Assembly: GCA_002451215.1 (NCBI GenBank)
Contig: DKBM01000094.1
Span: forward strand, 1 to 64,000
Source of the DNA: SM1-46 sp002451215
GTDB taxonomy: Bacteria > Pseudomonadota > Gammaproteobacteria > Acidiferrobacterales > Sulfurifustaceae
DNA: 64,000 nucleotides
Direction: 5' to 3'
Positions 31,319 to 39,769 of this stretch are shown here, in pieces. Position 1 is the stretch's first letter. Every line of letters starts with the position of its first letter. A program made the translations under genes and the position numbers. The notes beneath the pieces are model-generated. The model searched no databases and was not told the DNA's origin. It saw only the letters and a program-made list of their open reading frames with translations.

Positions 31319-32200
31319 ATGGTGATGAAACGAATTTCTGTAACGAGTGTCGCGACCATCCTTGCGCTCGCATGCGCGGCACCGCTGGCGTGGGCGGATC
31401 GCGACGGCGATCGGGGTGAGCGACGCGGACAACAGGATGTGCAAGAGCCCCGCGGCGAAACGCCCCGTGAAGGGCCGCGCGCCGTCCAGCCGCGCGAGAC
31501 GCACAAGGCGCCTCCCAGATCGGCCGAGACACCGCAACAGCGCAAGGTATCATCAGGCGAGGGCCACCGGGCACCCGCCCCGGGACCACAACCCGTTCTG
31601 CCACGCGAAGCGCGTCGTCCTGGACCACCGCCTCATCCCGGTTACGTACTCGACAAGCGCTACGGTCACAACCATTACTACCCACCACGCGGATATGCTG
31701 TGCCAGTGCTGCCGCGCGACTACCGGGTCGTCCACTATCACGGCTCGCCCTACTACTACCATTCCGGCATCTGGTACCGGCCTTATGGCTCGCGCTTCGT
31801 GGTGATCGTCCCCCCGTTCGGCATCGTCGTGCCGATACTGCCGCCTTTTTACACGACGATCTGGTGGGGCGGCATTCCTTATTACTACGCCGGCGGCGTC
31901 TACTACACGTGGTACCCGGACTATCGTGGCTACGTGGTGACCGAGCCGCCGCCGGAAGCACAGGTTCAGCAAGAGGCGGTGGTGTCCGATGAACTCTATA
32001 TCTATCCGAAGAAGGGCCAGAGCGAGAAGCAGCAGGCGCTCGACCGTTATGAATGCCATCGCTGGTCATCGAGCCAGACCGGCTTCGATCCTACCCAGCC
32101 GGGCGGCGGGGTATCGGAGACGCAAAACGCCGCCAAGCGATCCGACTACCGGCGCGCCATGACGGCCTGTCTCGAGGCGCGCGGCTACAGCGTGCAGTAA
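31319..32200 (+). CDS. Secreted DUF6515-like Tyr/Pro-rich protein
   Basis: The product has 293 residues: a signal peptide (cleavage after APLAWA), a low-complexity Arg/Pro/Glu region of about 90 residues, and a Tyr-rich central domain (HYHGSPYYYHSGIWYRPYGSRF, truncated here to short motifs such as YYYHSGIWY). It ends with the module IYPKKGQS...DRYECHRW...TGFDP and YRRAMTACLEARGYSVQ, shared with the preceding lipoprotein. ATG 31319 follows AGGTGA; the two genes are ten bases apart. Role unknown. Confidence 0.75.
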   Translation: MVMKRISVTSVATILALACAAPLAWADRDGDRGERRGQQDVQEPRGETPREGPRAVQPRETHKAPPRSAETPQQRKVSSGEGHRAPAPGPQPVLPREARRPGPPPHPGYVLDKRYGHNHYYPPRGYAVPVLPRDYRVVHYHGSPYYYHSGIWYRPYGSRFVVIVPPFGIVVPILPPFYTTIWWGGIPYYYAGGVYYTWYPDYRGYVVTEPPPEAQVQQEAVVSDELYIYPKKGQSEKQQALDRYECHRWSSSQTGFDPTQPGGGVSETQNAAKRSDYRRAMTACLEARGYSVQ

Positions 32201-32243
32201 CACAGACAGCGTACGTACACATCACGCCCAGGAGGCGCTGCTC

Positions 32244-33029
32244 ATGAAAACGCTCGCGAAGGTGTTTCTGGCTCTGACGGCGCTCACCGCCACCAGCGCC
32301 TGGGCCGATAACCAATTCGACTTTGGCGTCGGTTTCGAGCAGTTCCGATGGCGAGAATATGACTCGTCCGGTACCCAGTTGCTGGAAGAGAAGGGACCAC
32401 GCTTCGTCCTTCACGGAAATTACGAGAACTGGCTGCCGGGCGGTGCAGTCTTCGGCGGACTGGCCGATATCTACTTCGGCAGTGTCAACTATGACGGTCA
32501 GACGCAGTCCGGTACACCCGTTCAGACCGATACCGACTATTCCGGCATACGCCTGGAAGGCGGAGGCGGCTATCTCTGGCCGGCCGGCAACCACGGCATT
32601 GGTATCGTCGGATCCCTCGGTCTAGATAGCTGGATTCGAACCCTGCAGGATTCCTATACGAGCACCGGCACGTACGTCTACGGCTACGAGGAGGATTGGT
32701 TCACGATGTATGCGCGGATTGCGGGCGCGTGGAATTATCGCAACGGTACCTGGCAACAGCGTTTGCGCGCCGGATGGAAATACCCGTTCTACACCGAGAA
32801 CTATGTTCCAGATCTCGGTGTGACGCTCGAGCCAAAAGCCGGGCCATCGTACTTCATAAATTGGGACGCGCATTGGCCGGTGTCACCCGGCTTCGCACTT
32901 GGACTCGCCCTGTACTACGAATACACCGACTATCATGCGTCCAATGCCCAACCGAGCGGTGGATTCCTCTACTATCAGCCTGAAAGCCGTCAATGGGTGA
33001 CGGGCGCGCGCTTCCAGATGACGTTCTAG
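32244..33029 (+). CDS. Outer-membrane beta-barrel protein
   Basis: The product has 261 residues, with a clear signal peptide (ALTATSAWA before DNQFDF) and about ten amphipathic strands rich in Tyr/Trp/Gly. It ends in GARFQMTF, the C-terminal Phe motif recognised by BamA. AGGAGG precedes the ATG. It probably shares a transcript with the two upstream envelope genes. I cannot assign a substrate. Confidence 0.75.
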   Translation: MKTLAKVFLALTALTATSAWADNQFDFGVGFEQFRWREYDSSGTQLLEEKGPRFVLHGNYENWLPGGAVFGGLADIYFGSVNYDGQTQSGTPVQTDTDYSGIRLEGGGGYLWPAGNHGIGIVGSLGLDSWIRTLQDSYTSTGTYVYGYEEDWFTMYARIAGAWNYRNGTWQQRLRAGWKYPFYTENYVPDLGVTLEPKAGPSYFINWDAHWPVSPGFALGLALYYEYTDYHASNAQPSGGFLYYQPESRQWVTGARFQMTF

Positions 33030-33039
33030 TGGTGGCGAT

Positions 33040-33633
33040 CTAGCGCTTCACCCAATTTATGGAGCGGTTGTTAACGGGCACTGGCTCATCGCCGGCGAGC
33101 ATCAGGCCATTTTGCGCGGCGAGCGCATTGACCGCTTCGAAGTCGCGTACACCAGAGACTGAATCGCGCGCCTTGAGCCAGCGATCGAACTCCTCGTTGC
33201 TCGGCTCAAGCGGCCGCGTCGCGTAACGGTACGCGCCATAAACGTACATCACGCCTCCCGGTGGCAATATCCGACCGGCACCGGCGAACAGATTTTCCAC
33301 TCCTTGCCACGCGACAATATGCACGGTGTTGATACACACGACCGCGTGCGCTGAACTCACCGGCCATTCATCATGCAGCAGGTCGAGCGCGAGCGCCGGT
33401 CTGAGATTGGGCAAAGCCACTTCCTCGGCCCAGGCGCGGATGCCCGGCAGATTCTCTTCCAGGTCCGTCGGCTGCCAAATGAGCTGCGGCATCTGCTGCG
33501 CGAAGTAGGCCGCATGCTGACCGGTTCCGCTGCCGACCTCAAGCACCGTCCCCTCACTCGGCAATAGCTTGCGCAATGCGGCAAGGATGACGTCCTTGTT
33601 GGTATCGACAGAGGATACAGTCCGCTTGACCAT
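33040..33633 (-). CDS. DUF938-family SAM-dependent methyltransferase
   Basis: The 197-residue protein has the SAM-binding motif VLEVGSGTGQHAAYFA and the family blocks WQPTDLE, INTVHIVAW, FAGAGRILPPGG and the VRDFEAVNALA tail typical of DUF938 (UPF0585). The methyl acceptor is unknown. It converges on the barrel gene and lies 25 bases downstream of the Rieske-flavodoxin gene. Confidence 0.85.
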   Translation of the reverse strand: MVKRTVSSVDTNKDVILAALRKLLPSEGTVLEVGSGTGQHAAYFAQQMPQLIWQPTDLEENLPGIRAWAEEVALPNLRPALALDLLHDEWPVSSAHAVVCINTVHIVAWQGVENLFAGAGRILPPGGVMYVYGAYRYATRPLEPSNEEFDRWLKARDSVSGVRDFEAVNALAAQNGLMLAGDEPVPVNNRSINWVKR

Positions 33634-33658
33634 GTTTCACCGGAGAGCCTGGGTTGTC

Positions 33659-34765
33659 CTATCGCGCGCGCTCGATGTCCAGGCGATGCGCCTTGCGCCC
33701 GCCCCGCTCTGTCCGCTCCTCTGCCGCCTGATGTCCGAGCAGCACGCGGGCAAAGGCCACTTGCCGGCGCACCAGCTCTCGCGCGCCGCGGCGCAGTTCC
33801 TCGCTGTGCTTCATGTGTTCGACGTTGCGCTCCATGTCCTCGGCCGACCAGCCGCGCGAGTGGGCGATATAGGGAAACTGCGGGAACATGAAACCCAGTT
33901 CGGAGAAGAACCCGAGCAGGTGGCCCGCCACGTCCTGAACGTTGTCCTGGCCGCCGACGATGATGAATCCCGCCACCTTGTTTCGAATCAGCACGTTGTC
34001 CTTGATGGTGATCTGGTTCTGCACGCAGTTGAGCCGCTCGGCCATGCGGTAGTAGAGGGCGCTCGATGCACCCCAGCGAATCGGGGTGGCGACGAGCACC
34101 ACATCCGCCCAGTGCACCAGCATTTCATAGACTTTCTCCATCTCGTCCTCGGAATCCATCTGCGTGATGGAACAAGGCCAGGTGCAGGCCCGTGCGCTCT
34201 TCGAGTAGTAACCCTCGCAGTTGCGGATGCGCAGGTCATCGAGTCGCAACAACTTTGTTTCGCACTCGAGCGCCGTGCCGGCGTGCTGCAGTGCGACGTC
34301 AAGCAGTCCTTCCGAGCCCGAATAACGTGGGTGATCGCGATCCATATGTGTGGTCGAAATGCCCGCGACGCGGATCGGACCCTCCTCGCGGCGAATGGGC
34401 CGCGTGAGCGGATGTGGCGGATGGGGTTTCTTGCGCCGTGGCGTACGCGGAGCCAGGTCGACGTAAAGGTCGCCCGCCTCAACGCGCACTGCATGGCTCG
34501 GCACCGCATCATCTTCGTACCCTGGTTCACCGAGACCTGTTCGGCAGTGAAATTTCCAGTGGTGCCACGGACAAACCACGTATTCGCCATCAAGATGCCC
34601 CTGTCCGAGCGGCCCACCCGCGTGGTTGCAGACACCTGAGATCGCGCCTAGTTCTCCGTCCTGCCAGGTGATGACAAGCGGCAATCCGTCGGCCACAACC
34701 TCTGTCACCGCTGCCTGCTGAAATTGCTCCACTCGACCCAGCCTGTGCCAACCTGTATTGCCCAT
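33659..34765 (-). CDS. Rieske ferredoxin-flavodoxin (NADPH:FMN reductase-like) fusion
   Basis: The product has 368 residues. Residues about 1-110 form a complete Rieske domain with VCNHAGGPL and VCPWHHWKF ligands. A Pro/Arg linker of about 25 residues leads to a flavodoxin-like FMN reductase domain (RVAGISTTHMDRDH, ATPIRWGASSALYY, AGFIIVGGQDNVQ). The fusion would pass electrons between a [2Fe-2S] cluster and flavin in one chain. ATG 34765 follows GAGGAG. Partners are not evident. Confidence 0.85.
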   Translation of the reverse strand: MGNTGWHRLGRVEQFQQAAVTEVVADGLPLVITWQDGELGAISGVCNHAGGPLGQGHLDGEYVVCPWHHWKFHCRTGLGEPGYEDDAVPSHAVRVEAGDLYVDLAPRTPRRKKPHPPHPLTRPIRREEGPIRVAGISTTHMDRDHPRYSGSEGLLDVALQHAGTALECETKLLRLDDLRIRNCEGYYSKSARACTWPCSITQMDSEDEMEKVYEMLVHWADVVLVATPIRWGASSALYYRMAERLNCVQNQITIKDNVLIRNKVAGFIIVGGQDNVQDVAGHLLGFFSELGFMFPQFPYIAHSRGWSAEDMERNVEHMKHSEELRRGARELVRRQVAFARVLLGHQAAEERTERGGRKAHRLDIERAR

Positions 34766-34912
34766 GCGGTCTCCTCTCTCGTGCCCTTTTTGCAACGCGG
34801 AACCATTATAAGTTCACACGCGCCGACCGGGTCTGCCTATCAGGCCTGGCAACCTGACGCGTGTGCGCCCGGCGCCCACCATATAATCTGATGGAGTGAA
34901 CTGGAGAACCCG

Positions 34913-35134
34913 GTGAGCGAACCCGAATACACTCCCGCGCAACCGGGTCTTTCTTGCCCGCGTTGCGGCGCCGCGCGCAGCAAGCGTCTGATTTACGGCC
35001 TTGTCGACTACGAGCTGTTGCTGGAACTTGGCCCGATGGAACCGAACTTTGAGCTTGGCTGGATGTCGGAACCAAGGTGGGGCTGGCAGTGCGGCCAGTG
35101 CGGGCACCAGTGGGGCAATCCACCGCGAGCCTGA
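34913..35134 (+). CDS. Small zinc-ribbon protein
   Basis: The 73-residue product has two Cys pairs, CPRCG near residue 14 and CGQCG near residue 60, separated by an acidic, aromatic segment. That is a zinc-ribbon layout. GTG 34913 is preceded by GGAG. It is transcribed away from the Rieske-flavodoxin gene. No function can be assigned. Confidence 0.65.
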   Translation: MSEPEYTPAQPGLSCPRCGAARSKRLIYGLVDYELLLELGPMEPNFELGWMSEPRWGWQCGQCGHQWGNPPRA

Positions 35135-35483
35135 TTCGCAAGGCGCGGCGGGGCAGTTGCCGTGTCGGCACAGTTGCACACAGGCCCCCGGATCGGCACA
35201 GAGCTTTGGCGCTGAATCTCCTAAAACCGCCGCCAGTGGGCGCTTTTAGGCAGCATTTGCGGCCCAAATCGCCGGGTAGGGCCAGGTTTGTGGTAAGGTG
35301 CGCCCTTGATATTTGCCGCGGCGCACACGTTCCGGCATCGAGCCTGTGGCGCCTCCTCCGCGAGCAGCAGCCCCGGTCGGCGCCCAACGCCAGCAATCGC
35401 GGCTGACTTGCTGCGGAGCCTCCGAGCTCCACCGTTTAACGCCGGCGTGATGACGCCGCCCAACCGTATTACCGAGGCCAATC
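35135..35483. other. Intergenic region before the RRM gene with one hairpin
   Basis: No coding sequence is apparent in these 349 bases. They contain a strong hairpin (listed separately) and an AT-richer patch near 35289-35320 that could hold the RRM-gene promoter. Confidence 0.5.
35220..35250. repeat. Hairpin-forming inverted repeat
   Basis: CCTAAAA and TTTTAGG pair perfectly, then after one C-C mismatch CGCC pairs with GGCG around a seven-base loop. There is no T tract after it, so it is not a classical terminator; it could be a rho-dependent 3' end of the zinc-ribbon transcript or an RNA leader element. Confidence 0.5.
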
Positions 35484-35750
35484 ATGCGAAAGATGTACGT
35501 TGGCAATCTCGCGCCCGAAACGCGCGAGGCAGAAGTGCGCGACCTGTTCGCTCAGCACGGCACGGTGCGCTCCATCAAGCTGGCATCCGACGTCTTCACC
35601 GGCCGGTGCAGGGGATTTGGTTTCGTCGAGATGGAAGGTCACGAAGCGCGTGCCGCGATTGCCGCGCTGAATGGCGCCGAGCTTAATGGCCGGCAGATCA
35701 AGGTCAACGAGGAACGCCCACGTGACAAGCGCGCCGGGGGAAGACGCTAA
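35484..35750 (+). CDS. RNA-recognition-motif (RRM) RNA-binding protein
   Basis: The product is one 88-residue RRM: RNP2 MYVGNL at the start and RNP1 RGFGFVEM near residue 46, followed by an Arg-rich tail. Such single-RRM proteins are common in cyanobacteria and many proteobacteria and are often cold-induced. Two cold-shock genes lie nearby. Its TAA overlaps the next ATG (TAATG). Confidence 0.9.
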   Translation: MRKMYVGNLAPETREAEVRDLFAQHGTVRSIKLASDVFTGRCRGFGFVEMEGHEARAAIAALNGAELNGRQIKVNEERPRDKRAGGRR

Positions 35751-36031
35751 TGCCTAAGACCGTTGCAAGTGATTTCGTGCGCCCGCGTCGATATGCGCTG
35801 GCTCGTGTTGAAAAGACCGATCCGCCGGACGGCGGCACCGGCCGCTGGTATCGCTACGTGCTCGATAATGGCCGCGCGACAATCACCGGGCTGCGATGCG
35901 GTTCGGTGAAGGAAGTCACGGACTACGCCACCCAATACGCCGAGCAGCTCAACACCCGCAGCATTACCGGCCAGTCCACTTGGTCGCCGCGTGGTCGCAA
36001 GCCCGCCGCCAGCAAGCCCGCCACGGGTTAG
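35750..36031 (+). CDS. Hypothetical protein co-translated with the RRM protein
   Basis: The product has 93 residues and is basic at both ends, with a central VRPRRYALARVEK and WYRYVLDNGRATITGL segment. No known domain is recognised. The one-base TAATG overlap with the RRM gene makes it a real, coupled gene. The Lys/Arg-rich tail (RGRKPAASKPA) could contact nucleic acid. Confidence 0.65.
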   Translation: MPKTVASDFVRPRRYALARVEKTDPPDGGTGRWYRYVLDNGRATITGLRCGSVKEVTDYATQYAEQLNTRSITGQSTWSPRGRKPAASKPATG

Positions 36032-36078
36032 ACCCGCGCCCCGGTACCGGCGTTTCTCGCCGGCCATTTTCGAAGTGC

Positions 36079-36109
36079 AAAAAAAAAGACCCCGCGCGGT
36101 GGCGGGGTC
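36079..36109 (-). terminator. Rho-independent terminator of the first cold-shock gene
   Basis: GACCCCGC (36088-36095) pairs with GCGGGGTC (36102-36109); on the minus strand the stem is followed by nine T. It lies 35 bases past the csp stop and could also slow transcription from the plus-strand RRM operon. Confidence 0.85.
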
Positions 36110-36143
36110 TTCTGTTCAAATCTGCTAACGCAGTGTCTGAACC

Positions 36144-36347
36144 TTAGGCCGGCTGAACGTTCGCTGCCGACGGGCCCTTCGGACCCTGCTCGATGTTAAA
36201 CGTCACCTTCTGACCTTCGGCCAGGGACTTGAAGCCCGTTCCGACGATCGCGCTGTGATGCACGAACACATCCTTGCCGCCGTCGCTCGGGGTGATGAAG
36301 CCAAAGCCCTTCGCGTCGTTGAACCACTTGACTGTACCGGTAGCCAT
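36144..36347 (-). CDS. Cold-shock protein (CspA family), copy 1
   Basis: The 67-residue single cold-shock domain has KGFGFIT (RNP1) and VFVHHSAI (RNP2) and binds single-stranded RNA or DNA as an RNA chaperone. ATG 36347 starts MATGTVKWFND. A long conserved leader precedes it. It is about 85% identical to copy 2 at 39566-39769. Confidence 0.95.
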   Translation of the reverse strand: MATGTVKWFNDAKGFGFITPSDGGKDVFVHHSAIVGTGFKSLAEGQKVTFNIEQGPKGPSAANVQPA

Positions 36348-36487
36348 TCGAAAAACACCTCTATCTGTTAAGTTGCGATAAATTGCAGCTCGTTCCTGAA
36401 AGCAAATTGCGGGAGTAGCTTCCAAAACAACAGGAGGGGAACTTCCGTTAATGACCACGAGGAATGCACTGCAATGGCGAAACTATA
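36348..36487 (-). promoter_or_regulatory. Promoter and long 5' leader of cold-shock gene copy 1
   Basis: On the minus strand TATAGT (36487-36482), with a TG two bases upstream, forms an extended -10. About 128 bases of leader lead to the ATG. Most of that leader is nearly identical to the leader of copy 2. This is the arrangement of cspA mRNAs, where the leader is a temperature-sensing structure. Confidence 0.65.
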
Positions 36488-36663
36488 CACGAACCGGATT
36501 CAATAGCTACTATTTTTCGCCTGTTCGGCCCGGTCGTCTTGCTCCCTGGGTCGGCAGGTCGGGAACAGGCAAAGATCGTGCCTACCCCCCGTTGCGCCGC
36601 AGGGCGATTGGTTTGTGCGCCCAGCCGCCCAGTTCGCAAATTGCACCAGTGCAGTGTCGACCG

Positions 36664-37947
36664 CTACTTCGGCGCCGGCACTGGCGGCACATCGGCACTG
36701 CCGAGCATATCCACTGCCACGGCCTGCGCACGCCGGCGACGGCTCTCGGTCTCAAGATGCGGCAAAAACGCCGCCAGCAAGCCGATCGCTGGCAGGAACG
36801 CACAAATATGGAACACAAAGTCGATGCTGGTTGCATCCGCCAGTTCACCCAGCACGGCAGCACCGATGCCGCCGAGGCCAAAGGCCAGCCCGAAGAACAG
36901 ACCGGCCACTGCGCCCACGCGCTTCGGCAGGAGCTCCTGCGCATACACCACGATCGCCGGGAATGCCGAGGCTAGGATGATGCCGATTGGCACGCTTAGG
37001 ACCCCAGTCCAAAACAGGTTGGCATAGGGTAGCGCGAGCGTGAACGGTAACACGCCAAGGATGGATGCCCAGATGACCGCTTTGCGCCCGAAGCGATCGC
37101 CAATTGGTCCGCCGGCCACAGTGCCCACCGCCACCGCTGCAAGAAACACGAACAGGTGTATCTGCGCGGTATGTACCGACACCCCGAAACCATGAATAAG
37201 GTAAAAGGTGTAGTAGCTGGTCATGCTCGCCATATAGAAGAACTTGGAGAAAATGAGCGCGATCAGCACCGCGATCGTGACCGCGACCCGCCCGCGCGGT
37301 AACTCCACCTCCCCCGGCGCCCGCGACGCCCGCGCCTTGATGCGCGCCAGACCGTGCAGCTTGTACCAGTGCCCGACGTGGGTAAGCAGGAAGATGCCAA
37401 GCAGCGCCGCCAGCGCAAACCACGCCACGCTCGTCTGCCCGTAACGCAGCACGATGAACGCCGCGAGCAGCGGGCCGATGGCCGATCCCGCGTTACCGCC
37501 TACCTGAAACACCGACTGCGCGAGCCCGTGCCGTCCGCCGGAGGCCATGCGCGCCACGCGCGAGGATTCGGGGTGAAACACCGCTGAACCAGTGCCAACC
37601 AGCGCAGCAGCCAGCAACAGCACACCGAAATTTCCCGCCATCGACAGCAGCACGAGGCCCATCAGCGTGAAGCCCATGCCGACCGCAAGCGAGTATGGCT
37701 TGGGGCGACGATCAATCACGGAGCCAATTATCGGCTGCAATAGCGAGGCGGTAATCTGCCAAGTGAACGTAATCACCCCGATCTGGCCAAAATCGAGATT
37801 GTAGTTGCTCTTCAAGATTGGGTAGATCGCCGGCAGCAGCGACTGCATCATGTCATTCAACAGATGGCAGAAGCTGATTGCGGCAAGAATCACAAAAGCC
37901 GTTTTGTCGGCCGAGAAGTCCGTCGCGCCTTGCGTCGTTGTACTCAA
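36664..37947 (-). CDS. MFS transporter, fosmidomycin-resistance (Fsr) type
   Basis: The 427-residue inner-membrane protein has about 12 helices. Fsr-like features are CHLLNDMMQSLLPAIYP near the start, VFHPESSRVA and DRFGRKAVIW. TTG 37947 with GGAGGG upstream is preferred; ATG 37974 is the alternative. It is a drug or small-molecule exporter by family; substrate unknown. Confidence 0.8.
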   Translation of the reverse strand: MSTTTQGATDFSADKTAFVILAAISFCHLLNDMMQSLLPAIYPILKSNYNLDFGQIGVITFTWQITASLLQPIIGSVIDRRPKPYSLAVGMGFTLMGLVLLSMAGNFGVLLLAAALVGTGSAVFHPESSRVARMASGGRHGLAQSVFQVGGNAGSAIGPLLAAFIVLRYGQTSVAWFALAALLGIFLLTHVGHWYKLHGLARIKARASRAPGEVELPRGRVAVTIAVLIALIFSKFFYMASMTSYYTFYLIHGFGVSVHTAQIHLFVFLAAVAVGTVAGGPIGDRFGRKAVIWASILGVLPFTLALPYANLFWTGVLSVPIGIILASAFPAIVVYAQELLPKRVGAVAGLFFGLAFGLGGIGAAVLGELADATSIDFVFHICAFLPAIGLLAAFLPHLETESRRRRAQAVAVDMLGSADVPPVPAPK

Positions 37948-38083
37948 ATCACCCTCCCCCCGCGAGCACACCATTTCGGGCACCCGTCCACAAATCGCGC
38001 CTGCATCATGCCCCAAACAACCCGCCACGTGGCGACGGGCGTAAGCATTCTACACGGCGATAACAAAGTGGCGAGCGGCCCGC

Positions 38084-39031
38084 TCAGGCCGCGGCGCCGA
38101 ACCAGAACGATTTGCCCTTGCCCAGGAACTCGTCGTAACGCATGTAGTGCGAGCCGTCGCAGGAGAAGGTAAGACTTACCATGCCGTTAAAGATGTTGAT
38201 CGAGGCGGTGCGCAGGTAAATGGTGCGGTCGACGAGACGCAATCCGCGAATGCCGTCGAGAATGCGCACAATCTCCCCGCGCGGAATCAACGCGTCTGCC
38301 GGGTACGGCCGCGGCGGATAGACGAGGCAAATGTCCGGGTCGCTCAGCGCCTCATCGTCCAGGATACGGTATCGGAACGGATCGTCCATCATCCAGATGG
38401 TGGCCTGGCTGCTCGAAAAGTGAATCTGGCACTGGAAGATGCCGCGCTCCGTGAGCAGCTCCTCAAGGATAGACAAAGCCTGTTCCAAATGGCGATCCAT
38501 TGGGCTCTCCACCCGCGTCTGCTGAAACATCGTGGCGCGAATCGCCGGATCGCCCTTCACCTGCCGCCAGCTGCCAGGCTCGTGATACAGGCCGGCCGTC
38601 ACCGGCAGGCCGCGAAGATCGAAATCCGCGCCAAGATATCCCACCGTGCCAGTGCCGGTCACGATCACCTGCAGTGCCGTGAGCGAGGGACGCTGGGCAG
38701 CGACACTGATATAGGCGTCCGACAACAGGAAGCCCCAGGGCGGAATCGGTTCCTTCATATAAGGACGATCGGAGCGATCGCGCCCGAAGTGCCCGGGCAT
38801 CAGCCCGGTACTGCCGACGTTGTCACTTACCTGCACGCCATCAGTTCCGACAACATACAGGTAAGTACAATAGGGTATACCCGAGAATCCCTCGAGCAAC
38901 ACCTGATTCAGCTTCTCGCGCTCGCCCCACACCGGCGCGCACTGCTCCGCCAACCGCGCGATCGGCTCGCGCAGCATGCGCGCGAGTTCTTCGCGTTGGC
39001 GATAGATGCTGTCTTTCCAGGAAGTTTCCAT
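38084..39031 (-). CDS. Stand-alone cytoplasmic PDC/cache sensor-domain protein
   Basis: The product has 315 residues without membrane segments. The part YLYVVGTDGVQVSDNVG...RDRSDRPYMKEP...LSDAYIS has the order of a PDC (dCache-like) ligand-binding domain; the rest, with ILDGIRGLRLVDRTIYLRT, has no recognised output domain. Such domains normally sit in receptors, so an isolated soluble one is unusual. The ligand and partner are unknown. Confidence 0.65.
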   Translation of the reverse strand: METSWKDSIYRQREELARMLREPIARLAEQCAPVWGEREKLNQVLLEGFSGIPYCTYLYVVGTDGVQVSDNVGSTGLMPGHFGRDRSDRPYMKEPIPPWGFLLSDAYISVAAQRPSLTALQVIVTGTGTVGYLGADFDLRGLPVTAGLYHEPGSWRQVKGDPAIRATMFQQTRVESPMDRHLEQALSILEELLTERGIFQCQIHFSSSQATIWMMDDPFRYRILDDEALSDPDICLVYPPRPYPADALIPRGEIVRILDGIRGLRLVDRTIYLRTASINIFNGMVSLTFSCDGSHYMRYDEFLGKGKSFWFGAAA

Positions 39032-39271
39032 GCTCTAGTCAGTGGTTGGGCTTGGCCGCAAAGTGGCGCATGATGCTGCGTCCGGTCACCAAGTCTGCCA
39101 CAGCAGTATTGCATGGCAATTACTTCGAAAGATCCCCGTGGGGGTCGCCCGGCCAAAGTGCTCGGCGGCACCGAATTAGTGCGTCGGGGACGCAAATGGT
39201 TCCCGACGACGAGCGCGCGTGCACCAGATTGGCGCTGCCGGCGCGACGTGACCAAGCCGATCGCGACAGTC

Positions 39272-39385
39272 TCAGTGCAGTGTTCCGCGCGCGGCCTTTT
39301 TAGCGCGCTTTGCCGCGCGCTTTTCCAGCATGCTCTTGGCCGGCTCTTTCCGGGTTTGCTTCTTGCTGTTCATGCCCTTGCTCAT
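39272..39385 (-). CDS. 37-residue highly basic small protein
   Basis: The short frame starts at ATG 39385 with AAGGAG eight bases upstream and ends at TGA 39272-39274. The product begins MSKGMNSKKQTRKEPAK and continues with SMLEKRAAKRAKKAAR, about 40% Lys/Arg. Similar tiny Lys-rich proteins with a MSKGMxxKK start are found in many proteobacteria. It probably binds nucleic acid or the ribosome; function is unproven. Confidence 0.7.
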   Translation of the reverse strand: MSKGMNSKKQTRKEPAKSMLEKRAAKRAKKAARGTLH

Positions 39386-39500
39386 CGAATGCACTCCTTG
39401 GGGTTGGGGTCGGGTTTCGCCTACCGGGGGCGACGATACGCCCTATTCCGCGAAACAACGAATCGTTGGTGGTCGCCAGCGACAGAAACCGACGCCACCA

Positions 39501-39529
39501 AAAAAAAGACCCCGCTCGCTGGCGGGGTC
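39501..39529 (-). terminator. Rho-independent terminator of the second cold-shock gene
   Basis: GACCCCGC (39508-39515) pairs with GCGGGGTC (39522-39529), and on the minus strand a T run follows. The stem is identical to that of the copy 1 terminator. Confidence 0.85.
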
Positions 39530-39565
39530 TTTATCGCAAGCAGTTGCTTGCGCAGCGTCTAGCCC

Positions 39566-39769
39566 TTAGGCCAGCTGCACATTCGCCGCCGACGGGCCCT
39601 TGGCGCCCTGCTCGATGTCGAACTTAACCTGCTGTCCTTCGGACAGGCTCTTGAAGCCGGTGCCCGAGATGGCCGAATGATGGACAAACACGTCCTTGCC
39701 GCCATCCTGCGGGGTGATGAAACCAAAGCCCTTGGCGTCGTTGAACCACTTAACTGTACCCATAGCCAT
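39566..39769 (-). CDS. Cold-shock protein (CspA family), copy 2
   Basis: The 67-residue cold-shock domain starts MAMGTVKWFND and has the same RNP motifs as copy 1. Differences are conservative (for example QDGG for SDGG, QQVKFD for QKVTFN). Leader, coding region and terminator all match copy 1, so the whole transcription unit is duplicated. Confidence 0.95.
   Translation of the reverse strand: MAMGTVKWFNDAKGFGFITPQDGGKDVFVHHSAISGTGFKSLSEGQQVKFDIEQGAKGPSAANVQLA

Noticed and set aside
39113..39562. Plus-strand frame of 149 codons before cold-shock copy 2
   Set aside because: It runs over the small basic gene and through the terminator in antisense, with Arg/Cys-rich, domain-free sequence.
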